From: Acanthosoma haemorrhoidale
Lineage: Eukaryota > Arthropoda > Insecta > Hemiptera > Acanthosomatidae
DNA: 64,000 nt
Direction: 5' to 3'
Assembly (NCBI GenBank): GCA_930367205.1
Contig: OV884013.1
Coordinates: 85,499,333 to 85,563,332, forward strand
The notes under the pieces are model-generated. The model was not told where the DNA came from. It did not search any database and saw only the letters and a program-made list of their open reading frames with translations. The position numbers and the translations under genes were made by a program. How positions within the stretch are numbered: the first letter of the stretch is position 1; each line of letters opens with the position of its first letter. Of this stretch, positions 10,901-22,900 are shown in pieces.

Positions 10901-13900
10901 GCCGTTGTTTGTAGCTTGGCGATCCCTAGCGCTTTACAGACCTCCTTAAACAATTCGGAGACAAAATTTCGGCCCTGGTCGGTTAGTAGGCGCAGTGGCA
11001 CCCCATGTCTGGTGATGATGTTCTCTACGAAGGCCTTTGCTGTGGCTCCCGCCGTCTGTTCGGTAATTGCTACGGCCTCGGTGTATCTAGAGAAGTGATC
11101 GATAAAGGTCAAAAGGTATTTGTTCCCCCTCTGGCTCCTTGGGAAGGGTCCCACTATGTCAAGGGACACCATTTCGAAAGGTCGCGATGGAAAGAACGGC
11201 CTCTCAATTGGCACCGTCCGACCCACCGGTGTTTTCCGGGTGGCACACGAGTGACACGTCTTTACAAACGCCTCCACGTCTTGCTTCATTGAAGGCCAGA
11301 AGTACCTTTGCCGTAAGACGGCAAGCGTTCTCTCCCCCCCGGGGTGACCAGCCCACACGCTGCTGTGATGGTCGGTCAAAGCTTCTTTTCTCCTGACCTG
11401 AGGCACTACCACCTTCCACTGTCTTCGCTCGTCGTTCTCTCCTCGGTACATTAACCCCTGTTCGTCCCACCTGCACAATCGGGGGTTGCCTTTCGCCCAG
11501 TTTTGACACTCTTCGTCCTTTAGCTGGTCTTGGCGATATCGTTCGTAGTCCTGGGCCTCCTCTGAAGTTACCTTGTGTTTGCGTCCGGGTTTGTGGACTA
11601 TCTCGTAGTCGAACTCTTCCAACCGGAGCGCCCATCTCGTCAGTCGGGACGACGGATCCCTGAGGGACAACATCCACCGCAGTGCCGCGTGGTCCGTTAC
11701 CAAGGTGAACTTCCGCCCTAGCAGGTAGCACCGGAAGTGTTTCGTGGCCCATATTACCGCCAGCAGCTCCCGCTCCGTAGCCGAGTAGTTCTGTTCCGCC
11801 TGATGTAGTTGCCGGCTGGCATATGCTAACGGTCTCTCTTGTCCGTTTCTCACTTGGGAGAGGATGGCTCCTAGAGCAACTCCAGACGCGTCGGTTGCCA
11901 GAATAAAGGGATCTTTGAAATCTGGGTAGATGAGGACCGAGTCGGTACACAACGCCTCTTTCAGCTCTTGGAAAGCCACTACCTGGTCTTTCTTCCACTG
12001 GAAGCGTTTGTCTTTCCCGGTAAGAAGTGTCAACGGCTTGGCTATTTCGGCGAAGCGGGGAATAAACCTCCGGTAATATCCCGCTAACCCCAGGAAGCCT
12101 CGGACCTCCCTCGCTGAACCGGGCGTCGGGAATTCTCTTACTGCTTGCATTTTCGTGTCATCTGGTTTGACTCCCTCTTCGGTCACTAAATGGCCGAGGT
12201 ATCGAACTTGGCCAACAGCGAACTTACACTTTTCCCCGTTCAGTTTAAGGTTTGCTTCCTTCAATCGGCCAAACACGTGTTCTAATCGGTCTCTATGTTG
12301 TTCCAAGTCTTCACTGAAGATGATGATATCATCTAAATATACGTAACATTCTAGACCCTTGATACCTGCGAGGATCTGATCCATGGTCCTTTGGAAGGTC
12401 GCTGGGGCTCCCGCCAGCCCAAACGGCATCTTCTTATACTCGTAATGGCCGTCTAAAGTGGTAAAGGCCGTCTTTGGCTGATCCCTTTCGGCTACTGGTA
12501 TTTGGTGGTATCCGCTGCGTAGATCTAAGGTGGAGAAAATTCGACTCTTTCCTAGCATCTCTAGCGTCTCTTGTATTAGAGGCAGCGGGTACGCGTCGAC
12601 TTGGGTCAGCGCATTCAATCCTCGGAAGTCCGTGCAAAAGCGAAACTTCATGCTCCCGTCCTCGCTCTTCTTGGGAACCAACACCACTGGTGCTGCCCAA
12701 GGGCTGGTGGAGTGAGTGATCACTCCATTGTCCAGCATCTCTTTTAAGTGACCTTCTACTATTGGGCGATGGTGGAACGGTACTCTGTAAGGCCGTTTCA
12801 TTACGGGGCGAGCGTCACCTGTGGGTATTTGGTGTCTAACCCCTACCGAGCAGCCTTCCTTCCCGGGTGGTTTGAACAGGGCCTCATACTCCCGCAGTAG
12901 CGGTTCTATCATTTTTCTCTCGTTCTCACTTAAATGGCTTAGGTCCCAGTCAGGGCCCTTCATTTCTATCGATCTGAATCCAGCTGTCCTTCGGTCCCCT
13001 TCGAATTCTTTCCCTTCCCTTTGGGCATTTGTTAGAACGTTGCTTCCCTGGTTCCATTTTGCTGCTACCCCTAGAGTCTGATTTCGGTCCAAACAAACTT
13101 CCTGGGGGCCCATATTAATCACCTGTACCCACACGCTGCCATCTTCAATCCTAGATAAGCAGCGAGCTGTTCGGGCACCGTTTTGCCTCAGCGTTGCGGG
13201 CTCCATTACTATGTCCGATAGTTCCTCTCCGGATACAAGACCTCTTGTTAAGATTTCGCTGTAGGGTGGTATCTTCACCTGCGCAACGCTTCTTACAAAC
13301 TCCCTTCCTTCTCCCTCTCGTGGGGCCCCCTGGTCGGTCGTATCCCTTGTCTGGTAGTCTCTTCTCCGTTCCACGCGGGCTTCTGCCCTTCTTTTCTTTC
13401 TCTTTCTGCTGTTTCTTTCTCTCAGCTTCTCCTTCCGTGGGTCCGTTTCGTCACTAGCCTCCAATGGCTCTACCGCCGAGTTCCACTTCTTGTTCAGGTT
13501 CTCGACAGTTTGACTCAGCCTATCTATCTCTGTGCTCAGCCTCTCTATCTCTTCGCTACCTCCGTCTATTCTCCGGACAACTGGGACGGTGCTTCCCTCG
13601 ATGATCTCTAGCTTCCGTTCCCTGACCAACACTTTTGCTCCTGTCCTAGTGAGCACATCCATGCCGATGATTCCGTCTCCGGGCAGATCCAGTGGGGATA
13701 TCACGATGGGGTGTGTAAACTCCTTCCCTTGTAGCTTACATCGCAGCAGCTGAATCCCGTCTATCTGCAGTGGTTGGCCCGTCACTCCCTTAGCCCGTAG
13801 ACTAGCCGGCCCTAGGTATATTCCGGGGACAGCGGCCCTGATCAACGTTACCTCTGCTCCCGTATCCACCAGCATATCATGTGCCACGCCTTCTATTTCC

Positions 13901-16900
13901 ATCGCCACTGAGATGGTCCCACCCCCTCTTCCTCTTATCCCTGGCACTAGGCGAGTGTATCCCCTTTGTCTATCGAACCTGTGGTCGGGGTGTCCTACAG
14001 GTCTTGGGCTTTTGGGTCTACGGGGCCGGCAGGAGAGTTGACGTTTCTTGGTTGCTCCCCTCTTGGGGTCGGTCGACTCCTACAGTCTCGTGCAAAATGC
14101 CCCTCCTTTTTGCATGCGAAGCATTGACGATTCTGCCGGTCACCTGCCCCCCTAGGCGTCGGTGCGGGGCCCTGGAGACATCCTCTCGCTAAGTGTCCTT
14201 CCTGCCCACAGCGGTAACATCTCAACTGGGTTCTTCCTGTTGGCCTTACCAAGTATACTTCTCCTTGTACTGCGTCGTGCGAGCTATTTCCGTTCTCTGC
14301 TGTACTCATAGCATCGGCCCCTACTCCAAATACGTCTCTGTGGCCCTTACTTCCTTTATTGCTACCCTCATTTCCATCAAACGGTTCCGCCCTCATGATG
14401 GCCTCCTCAAGCGTGGTTGGAGCCAAAGCTTGCATTAGCCTCGCCGTTTCGGGCAAGAGTCCTCTCCGGAAAGCCACTAGCACTCTGCTTCCAATGTGCT
14501 TTGAGAGTATGTCTCGCTCTTCTACCCCGTCTATATCGGCAATTAGCCGGGCTCCAATTGCTCTGACTCTGTCGGCGAAAACCCTGGCTGGCTCGGTTGT
14601 TCCTTGTCTCGCTTCACTCAGGTCTCCTTCTAGTTTTTCCCTCGCTCTGGGATCCTCGAATCTCTTCACCATTTCTTTCTTCAGGATATCGTAAGGCGCT
14701 CCCTCTTCTACTAGCTCTGGCTTAGACTCGAGGAACTTCTCAGCCACTCCACCCAGTTTCTGTTCTGCAATCATTATTTTGTCCTGCTCCGTCCAATTCC
14801 CTACTGCACTTATCTTCTCTAACTTCTTGAAAAACTGAGTGACCGATCCACTTCCCGGGGTCCCTGTCCAAGGCTTGACCATGTTCTGCAACCCTAGGTC
14901 CCGTTTTCCCCGGCTCCCCGGTTCTCCTTTTTCCAGTTGAGCCGTCATCGCCCTGGTCCGTTGGGCTAAGGACTCTTTCTCGTACTTCAGAGTTTCATTT
15001 TCTTCGGCAAACTCCTGGTTTGCCGCTCGTAGCTGTTTCACCAACTTCTCCAGTTCCGCTTGCTTTGCTTTCGCCATTTTCGAGCGTGGTCACGACTTCT
15101 GTGCTATAGGGATATTCTTGCAACCCTACCCCACACCTGACACCAATTTGTAACCCCTGGCTCCTTCCTAGACTCGTCGAGGAACGCTGAAAAGGATGGT
15201 TGGCAAGCTAAAGGAACTTCATACGGATTTAAGAAAATAATGAGAGGGAATATGGATAACACTTCTAAAACTTTTTTTTAGAAAAAAAATCACATGTAAT
15301 CGATACTTCAACCTAAAATTAACAGCAGGTCGCAAAATTATAAAATATTAATGAAAACCTCAAATAATACAATTATTTCCTAACTAACTGTACAACAACC
15401 GTTTGTTCCATTTCAGAACGGTTACAATTATTTATTCAAAGAACTTTAATGATGTTCGTTTTGAAATATCACACTGAAATTCAGGAAATTTCCTATTCTT
15501 AAAAGGATGCAAATACTATATTTATTCCAATAAAATAAAAAAGTAATCTATTGAAATATAGAAGAAAAGAAAAAAAAGTGACTTGATGTATATAGTATCC
15601 TCATAACTTCAAAGAGTCCCAGAGTCCATCATAACCCCATATCAAACAGTGCTTGTGAAAATTGCCAAAATGATAATAATGACATTTTTCGTTATTATAG
15701 TCCAGCAAAATGAACATTTAAGCTATCAATTGTATTTTTTTTTTAAATTCTTTGGAAAGAGAAATGTTAATTGACCCTTTATATCAGGGTACCTTGGAGT
15801 GGTTGATTGGGCAGACTTTGGATGTTCTAGGACAGAAAACAGTTTCTCCCTCACTAGCTGATTACAACCATTGCTACAACTACAAAGCCGGTAAACTCCT
15901 TAGTTTTGGCGTAAACTTTGGCCTTGTTCATGTAAGTAATTGAAAAATAATTTTTTTTCTCATGACTTAGAATTAGATACAGATAACTCATAATTTCTTA
16001 AATCTAAATTAAAATATCTAAAATAAAGTATGTATGCAACGGTTTCCTAACTAAAAGAGAAAACTACTCCAAATTTAGCAATAGCCCAGCTCTGAGCCTT
16101 GCCCAAATAACAGGCGGTCATGTTTATTATATTTTGCACCTTACTCCCCTGAATTTGACAACTTAGTTTTTGCATGTTCTATTAACTTACTGTCTAAATT
16201 TTCTTTTACGATACGATTCACCAACTTTATTATGATAAAATTACAATCTGCCTCATTGGGCAATAAGTAATTGTTATAAATGATCTCATTCATACCAATT
16301 TACAATTTTCATTCATACAGTATATACAAACAGCCCAGAGAACCCCAATTCCACATGGCTGTCACTTCCCTCGCGTACGAAGGAGGAACCTTACTCTTGA
16401 GAAGTCCCCCACGCTCCTTCGTCAACCACGTCACTGGATAAGAGCCAGTGGAGGCTGACCAAGACCGCGAGAGCCACAGACGCTCAAGACATGATTGGAG
16501 AAACTGGCCATTGCCAGGACACCCACTGCTACGTATTTATAGCAGGTCACGAGGCCACTACTGTTGAGGAGGATTATAGGGCGCAGTGTAATGACTGTTC
16601 TTGGGGATTAGGGTGGTTGGATAGGTTACTATGGAATTTTATGAACTTGGAAGGGATCAGTTCAAGAATGTAGGGTATATTAAGATCATTATGAAGGGTT
16701 TTGGTTGCTGACGTAATAAGGTGCTTTTACTATTGTTCTTAGGACTTTTGATTTAAAGGATTGGATGCGCTTAATGTTCACCTTTTTTAATGTCCCCCAT
16801 AGTACTATTCCGTATGTCCAGATTAGCTTAAGTATAACTTTGTAGATTAGTAGTTTATTTTATATTGAGAGATGGGATGTCCTTCGAAGTAGTTGCTCAA

Positions 16901-19900
16901 AACGTCTGTTTAGTTGTGGAGATGGAAGCCTAAATACCGTATTGTCTCGGACACAGGAAGAGTAATTGATTTTAAAAAAAACTAGTGGACCGGAATTGCG
17001 GCAGACGACAAATGTTATGTGGGAACATTTTGTTTCATTAACTTTGATTTGCCATTGGTTGCACCAATACTCGATCTCATCAAGGTGTATTTGAAGGTTT
17101 TAGGATGCTATATCCAGGGGCCTGGATGTGATGAGAGGACTGCAGTGTCATCTGCAAATGTTGGCAAGAAGGTATTGGTGGTAGAGTTAGATAGTAGTTA
17201 GAATATTCTATACCACAGCGGACTTGGAAGAAGCGGTTTGAAAGGTAGGACTTTAGGATTAGGAATAGGGCCTGTGGTAAATATCTTTTGAGTTTGTAAA
17301 GAAAACCTGCGTGCCGGACCCTGTCAAAAGCTTGCGCTATGTCCAGAAAGGCAGCAGTGCAGTATTGTTTGGTTTCAAGGGCTGAGGATATGTGATCAGC
17401 AACGCGAAGGCCTTGTTGAGCAGTGAAATGTCGTTGACGGAAACCAAACTGGTGAGTAGGATAAAGGTTTTTGGATTCAACAATTGGAAGTAGACGTTTT
17501 AATAAGAGTTTTTCAAACATTTTTGAGAGGATAGGGAGTAAGCTAATTGGCCGGTAAGATGAGGCGTCATTGGGTGTGTAGCGACCGCTAACTACATAAG
17601 ATAAATCACCCTATACTATATTGTATATATATTGTAAATTGGTCATAATATGTTGTAAATTAATTTAAACAAATGTAAATAACATTACCAAACCATAAGT
17701 CATACCAGTGTAAATATTGTAAACAAAAATAGACGCAGCTGCAAACAACAAGTCAGAGCCTTTGAAAGGGGAGTCAGGTAGCGACCCAGGCTTGGTTGGG
17801 TCCTGGTCTATAACAGTCTAGCGTCACCGCAATGCTGCGGTTTGGTTGGTCAGATAAGATCCGGACGGTTTTCGCCTACCCTCAGATACCGAGTGTGAAT
17901 TCGTGGTCATTCCAAGACCACATAAACTACTTACAATTCCTACCCTATACCTCTTCTCCTGAACATAGTGCACTGTCGGGGCACATACCTATCAAATATG
18001 GAGTCAGATAGTGCAGTAGTAAGACCGGGATGAAGCAATTGTCCAGGTCATAGCCTAATCAACCCTCACTTCGTCACTAGGGCTAGGGTAACTAGGCACC
18101 CCTCTCGTGACGATGCGACAGGTGGTTCACCAGGTTTGGCGAATATGACTAGAATAGAATGTTTCCAGAGGAGAGGAAAGTGCGTCGTTCGGATAATGCT
18201 ATTATAAGTGTAGGTTAGGAAGATTAAGGCTTTAGAAGGAAGTTGTTTGAGAATTCTAGGAGTAAGGAGATCATACATATCCTGGAGATTTTCGGTAAGG
18301 TAATTTATTCAGAAGATATTAGACCTCAGAGGGGTTTTGGTGGAAGTGATAGAGAGATAGGTGAAGTGAGGAAATCTTACTAACTTGAAGTGAGGAAATC
18401 TTATTAACAGTTGTGCGATGAGTAATGTTTTGAGGAGTAAGGTAAGGACTGTAAGTATGGGAAAGATTCACTGCGAATTCTTCCACCCTTTTGCCATCCG
18501 AAGCCACCCAGGACCCATCATTACTACGGACTGGGTGTGAAACAGGATATTTAAAGATTTTTTTAGTTAGATTCCACAAGGAGTTATCCCTGGTAGACAG
18601 AGAGGAGAGATGGGAATTAAAAGAATCGGAACGGAAGGATGCCCATTGCCATTGCCGCACCAGTCTGCAGTACTGATTGTATGAGCAACGATCAGCAGGA
18701 TGTCGGGATCTTAACCACACTGTTCTCGAGTGGCGTTTGGATTGGATTAGGTCTTTGAGATACTGAGGTAAAGAATTTTGATTGTGAATTTTTGGATGAC
18801 GGTGGGGTGACGATGCCTCGCAGGCCAAACTGTGTTCCTAAACTATTTTAGAAAATGAAGTCAAGGAGATCAGGAAATTTCGAATTTGTTGATGAAGAAT
18901 TTCGGTTGGGATCAGATGGCCAATAGGTGGCTGTGTCAGGAAAGATAGTGGCTCAATATATCCGTGCGAGTGCAGAGAGTGCCCGTCCTAATGTATTTGT
19001 GGATCTTGAGCCCCAATGTTGGTGCTTTGGGTTAAAGTCCCGAGCCACGAGGAAACCATGCCCGATGGAGTCTAGAAAGGAGATGAATTGGGAATCAGAA
19101 ATTGTTATAGGGAGGACAGTACACTGATGCTAGAGTAAGGGGAAAAGTGAAGGCACTTACGGATTCTGCAGTGGACTGAAGGACATCGTGTGCTTCCTAA
19201 GGAATTATGTGATGAATAATGGAGTTATGGACAATAACACCAGTACCTGCATGAGCTCTTCCATCTGGGAGATCAGTTCGATAAGTCTGGTACTGTTGAA
19301 CTGTAAATGGTCATTTACTCGTAAGTCTTGTTTCAGTAATGAGAGCTAGGTCGATGTTCTTGTCATGGAGTAGTGCTGTCAGTTCATTAGTGTGCGTGCG
19401 AACACCATTCGTATTCCAAAGGAGAATGGATAATGAGTCGGAAGGATTTACTTACGGGTTTTGTTTAACGGGGATAAGGTAGGGGACAAGATTTGTAAGA
19501 AGGGAACTGAGAGGGGTAATTAGGGTTCTGAACTCTGTAAGAAATGATGTTAATAAGCTAGTGAGATGTGAATAGCTTGAAGGTGGAGGAATATGCGAGA
19601 TGTGTGGTTCAGGATGGGATTGGGTTTACTTGTACCTGGGATGAACTGAATTCAGGGGAAGAGGAACTTGGAGACGAGGAGTGGGCAGTGCCTGTGACTG
19701 CTCTCTGTTCCGAACGCAGCAAAAGAGCCTGAAGGCCTCAAATTTCTGGCGGGGGCGCTTCTTAAGCTACCTGTGGCTGGCTTCTTTTGTTCTGGCCGAC
19801 GACGTTGTTCACTCCTGGACTTCAGAATTCTGTAAGCCTCGTTATAGTTGGCTGGGTGGCCATGATTGCAGAGAACACACACTGCAGGCGATTTCAGGGG

Positions 19901-22900
19901 CTTCTTGACAATTCACTTTTGTTCTTCCCACTGCACTTTACAAACCTGGGAGGGTGGTAACAGTATGATTTCGTGTGCCCATATGCCTGGCAATCATGGT
20001 ATTGGACTATGTCACGTTTGGGTAAAGTTTTTTCGACCTGTACTCTTGTGTAATACAAGTGGGTAACCTCGTAGATTTTTTCTACTCCAGGTGTTCGCTC
20101 TAGATCCACAAAGAACAAGGGCATACGTGGCATGGTGTCTTGATCGCTTCGTCTTCTTGCCTTACCTCGTGGAGCACGTTGGTAATTGGGCAAACCTTGT
20201 ATCCTAAACCTAAGAGCTCCTTTTCTATCTCGTCTGATGGTGTAGTGGGATCCAGGTTTCTAATCACCACCCGTAGCGATCTTTCCTGCTTTAATTGGTA
20301 GGTATGGAATTTTAAGGTGCAGGGAAATAAAGCATAAATGCAAGTTAAACGAAGAAGAGCACAGATTTATTTGGATACATATACGGACAGTACTCACTCA
20401 TGGGCGGTCACAATAGGAATCAATGAGGCACATGCCAACCTGATCACCAAAACTCAACAGTGCTGCCCTTATCTTTACAACTAAATATAAATAATATAAA
20501 CAACTAATAATACAAATGCGGAATTATACCAATACACCCTTCTAATTTCGCATTACTTACAATCTATTAAGTTTAAATGTTCAACAAAAATCAAGAATTT
20601 ACTAAAAGCTAAGGATTTGGTCATCATATCCGCTATTTGATTAGAAGAATCAACATAATGCAATTTAACTATATTTTTATCTACAATATCTTTTACGAGA
20701 TTAAACTTTACATCAAAATGTTTGGACCTTTTGGTCTCACAGGTACTTGCAATTTTAATAGTGCCCTGGTTGTCTTCAAAAATATTAATTTTACCTTTAA
20801 AGTTAAAACTCTCATTTAATAATTTGTTCAGAAATAGTACCTCTTTAATACAGTCACCTAGTGCATAATATTCGGCTTCACAGCTACTTAAAGCAACTAC
20901 GCCTTGTTTCCTGGATCCCCATGAAACAACATTATTATTTACCTTGATAACGTAACCAGATACACTTTTTCTGTCATTTTTGTCAAATGCAAAGTCTGCA
21001 TCAGCATATGCATTTATATGAACATCACTAGAGTTAGATTTGTCAAAGCTAAGAGCCATGTCAGGACTATGTTTCAAGTATCTTACAACATTTTTCAAGT
21101 GCTTCCAATGAGTTACAGTAAAACAGTTTTGAAATCTACCAAAATATGAAATTGCATAAGTTAGATCTGGTCGAGAAGCGATCATCAAATACATTAAGCT
21201 TCCTAAAAGTTCTTTATAAGGTAGCTTAGGACAATTATTCGGATCTCCTTTTTTGAGATTAAGCTTAGGCTCAATAGGTATTCGCTTAGATTTAGCATCT
21301 GACATATTAAACTTATAAAATATTTTCTTAATAAGATTATCCTGTTTAATTACAATATTCCATAGTTTATTTCTGTAAATATTCAACCCTAAAAATTCTA
21401 AATTTCCATTATTATCATAATCTTTACATTCTAAATCTGTCATTGATAATTTCTTAACATTTTCCAATTTAGATTTAGAATTAGCTATCAATAGAAAATC
21501 ATCAACCCATACAAGGATATAAACACTGTCATCAAAATATAAACATGGGTCTACATTAGATCTACAAAATCCAAATTTCAATAATCTATCATTTAAATGG
21601 TCATTCCACACTTTTGGACTTTGTTTGAGACCATATAAAGCCTTTTTCAATTTTAACACTTTATCACTTTTGTAGCCTTCCGGTGGCTTTATATAAACTG
21701 GCACCTTTAGATCACTTTTAAGAAACGCACTCCTAACATCAAGCTGATCTATTAATAGATCCTTCTCTGCAGCCGTAGAAAGAAGTACTCGAAGTGTCGT
21801 GAAACGGGCAACCGGTGCATAGATGTTGTTGAAAACCGCGAGCCACTAAGCGCGCCTTCTTCTTAGATTCACCGTTGGAAGTCTTTATGGTGAAAACCCA
21901 CTTATAGTCAATGGGGGTCAAATCCGGTGGAACATCTACCTCTTCCCAATTCTTATTACTTTCTAATGAGGTTAATTCTTCGTTAATGGCTTGCTGCCAA
22001 TCGGGATCGTGAATCGCATCTGAAAATGTCTTGGGAACATCTATTTCGGCATTAGTGGACAAAGCCATTTCATTTAAGGCAAAATTATTAACAAAATCAT
22101 CCAAATGCTTAGGTTTTACCTTTTTCCTTGTTGATTTACGTTCTTTCTTGGGATAACCAGTCGTTTCGTCAGGAAAACCACGGAAAATACTTTCTGAATC
22201 AGAATCACCTGCAATATCTTCTATAACATCACTCGGTCCAGGTATGGGAGACTTACATTTGTCCTGAGGTGTGGATTTACTCTGATCTTCAGGAATGCAT
22301 CCTGGAGATGCAATGATGTGCTTAGGTTCGTCCTCACTCTCTGATATATCAGATTCAATAGATTCATCAAAAATGACGTTTCTTCCATACTCTATCTTCT
22401 TCGTTTCAGGATTCCAGAGACGGTAACCGTTATCACAGTAACCGACTAAAAACAACTTTTTAGATCTGTCGCTTAGTTTTCCACTTCGGTCTTCTTTGTG
22501 AATTAATGCATATGCCAGGCTACCAAATATTCTTATCTTCTTAAGATTGGGTTTAAAACCATACCAGCGTTCAGCGGGTGACATACTGTTGGGCAAAACT
22601 GAGGTTCCAAGTCGATTAGTCAAATAGGTCGCTGTCATCAATGCTTCACCCCACATGCTCTTGTCTAATTTACTGTCCAACAAAAGGCATCTCGCTTTTT
22701 CTAAAAGAGTTCTATTCATTCTTTCAGCCTTGCCGTTTTGTGAAGGGTTCCGAGGCATGGAATAGCTTATAGTGATACCCTTGGTTTGACAGAAATTGAC
22801 AAACTTGGTAGAAACGTACTCGCCACCACGGTCGCAACGTAAATTTTGAATTCTTGCACCAAATTTAGCCTCGACCATTGCTACATATATTTGAAATTTT

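Larger units (their letters stand above)
9316..15426 (-). mobile_element. Apparently intact Gypsy (Ty3) LTR retrotransposon, antisense in TPS copy 1 intron 4
   Basis: The element is flanked by a 4-bp target duplication ATTA (9312-9315 and 15427-15430); copy 2 has the empty site near 49360. The two 278-bp LTRs look identical by eye, so it is young. In element orientation the order is 5' LTR, primer site (TGGTGTCAGGTGTGG, tRNA-Leu-like, next to 15149), gag, pol, polypurine tract (AAAGAAGGGGGTG just before 9594), 3' LTR. There is no envelope gene. Internal GC content is far above that of the surrounding host DNA. Confidence 0.95.

Noticed and set aside
11204..11998. 264-codon frame antisense/shifted within Gypsy pol
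   Set aside because: Shadow of the GC-rich pol reading frame; no independent motif.
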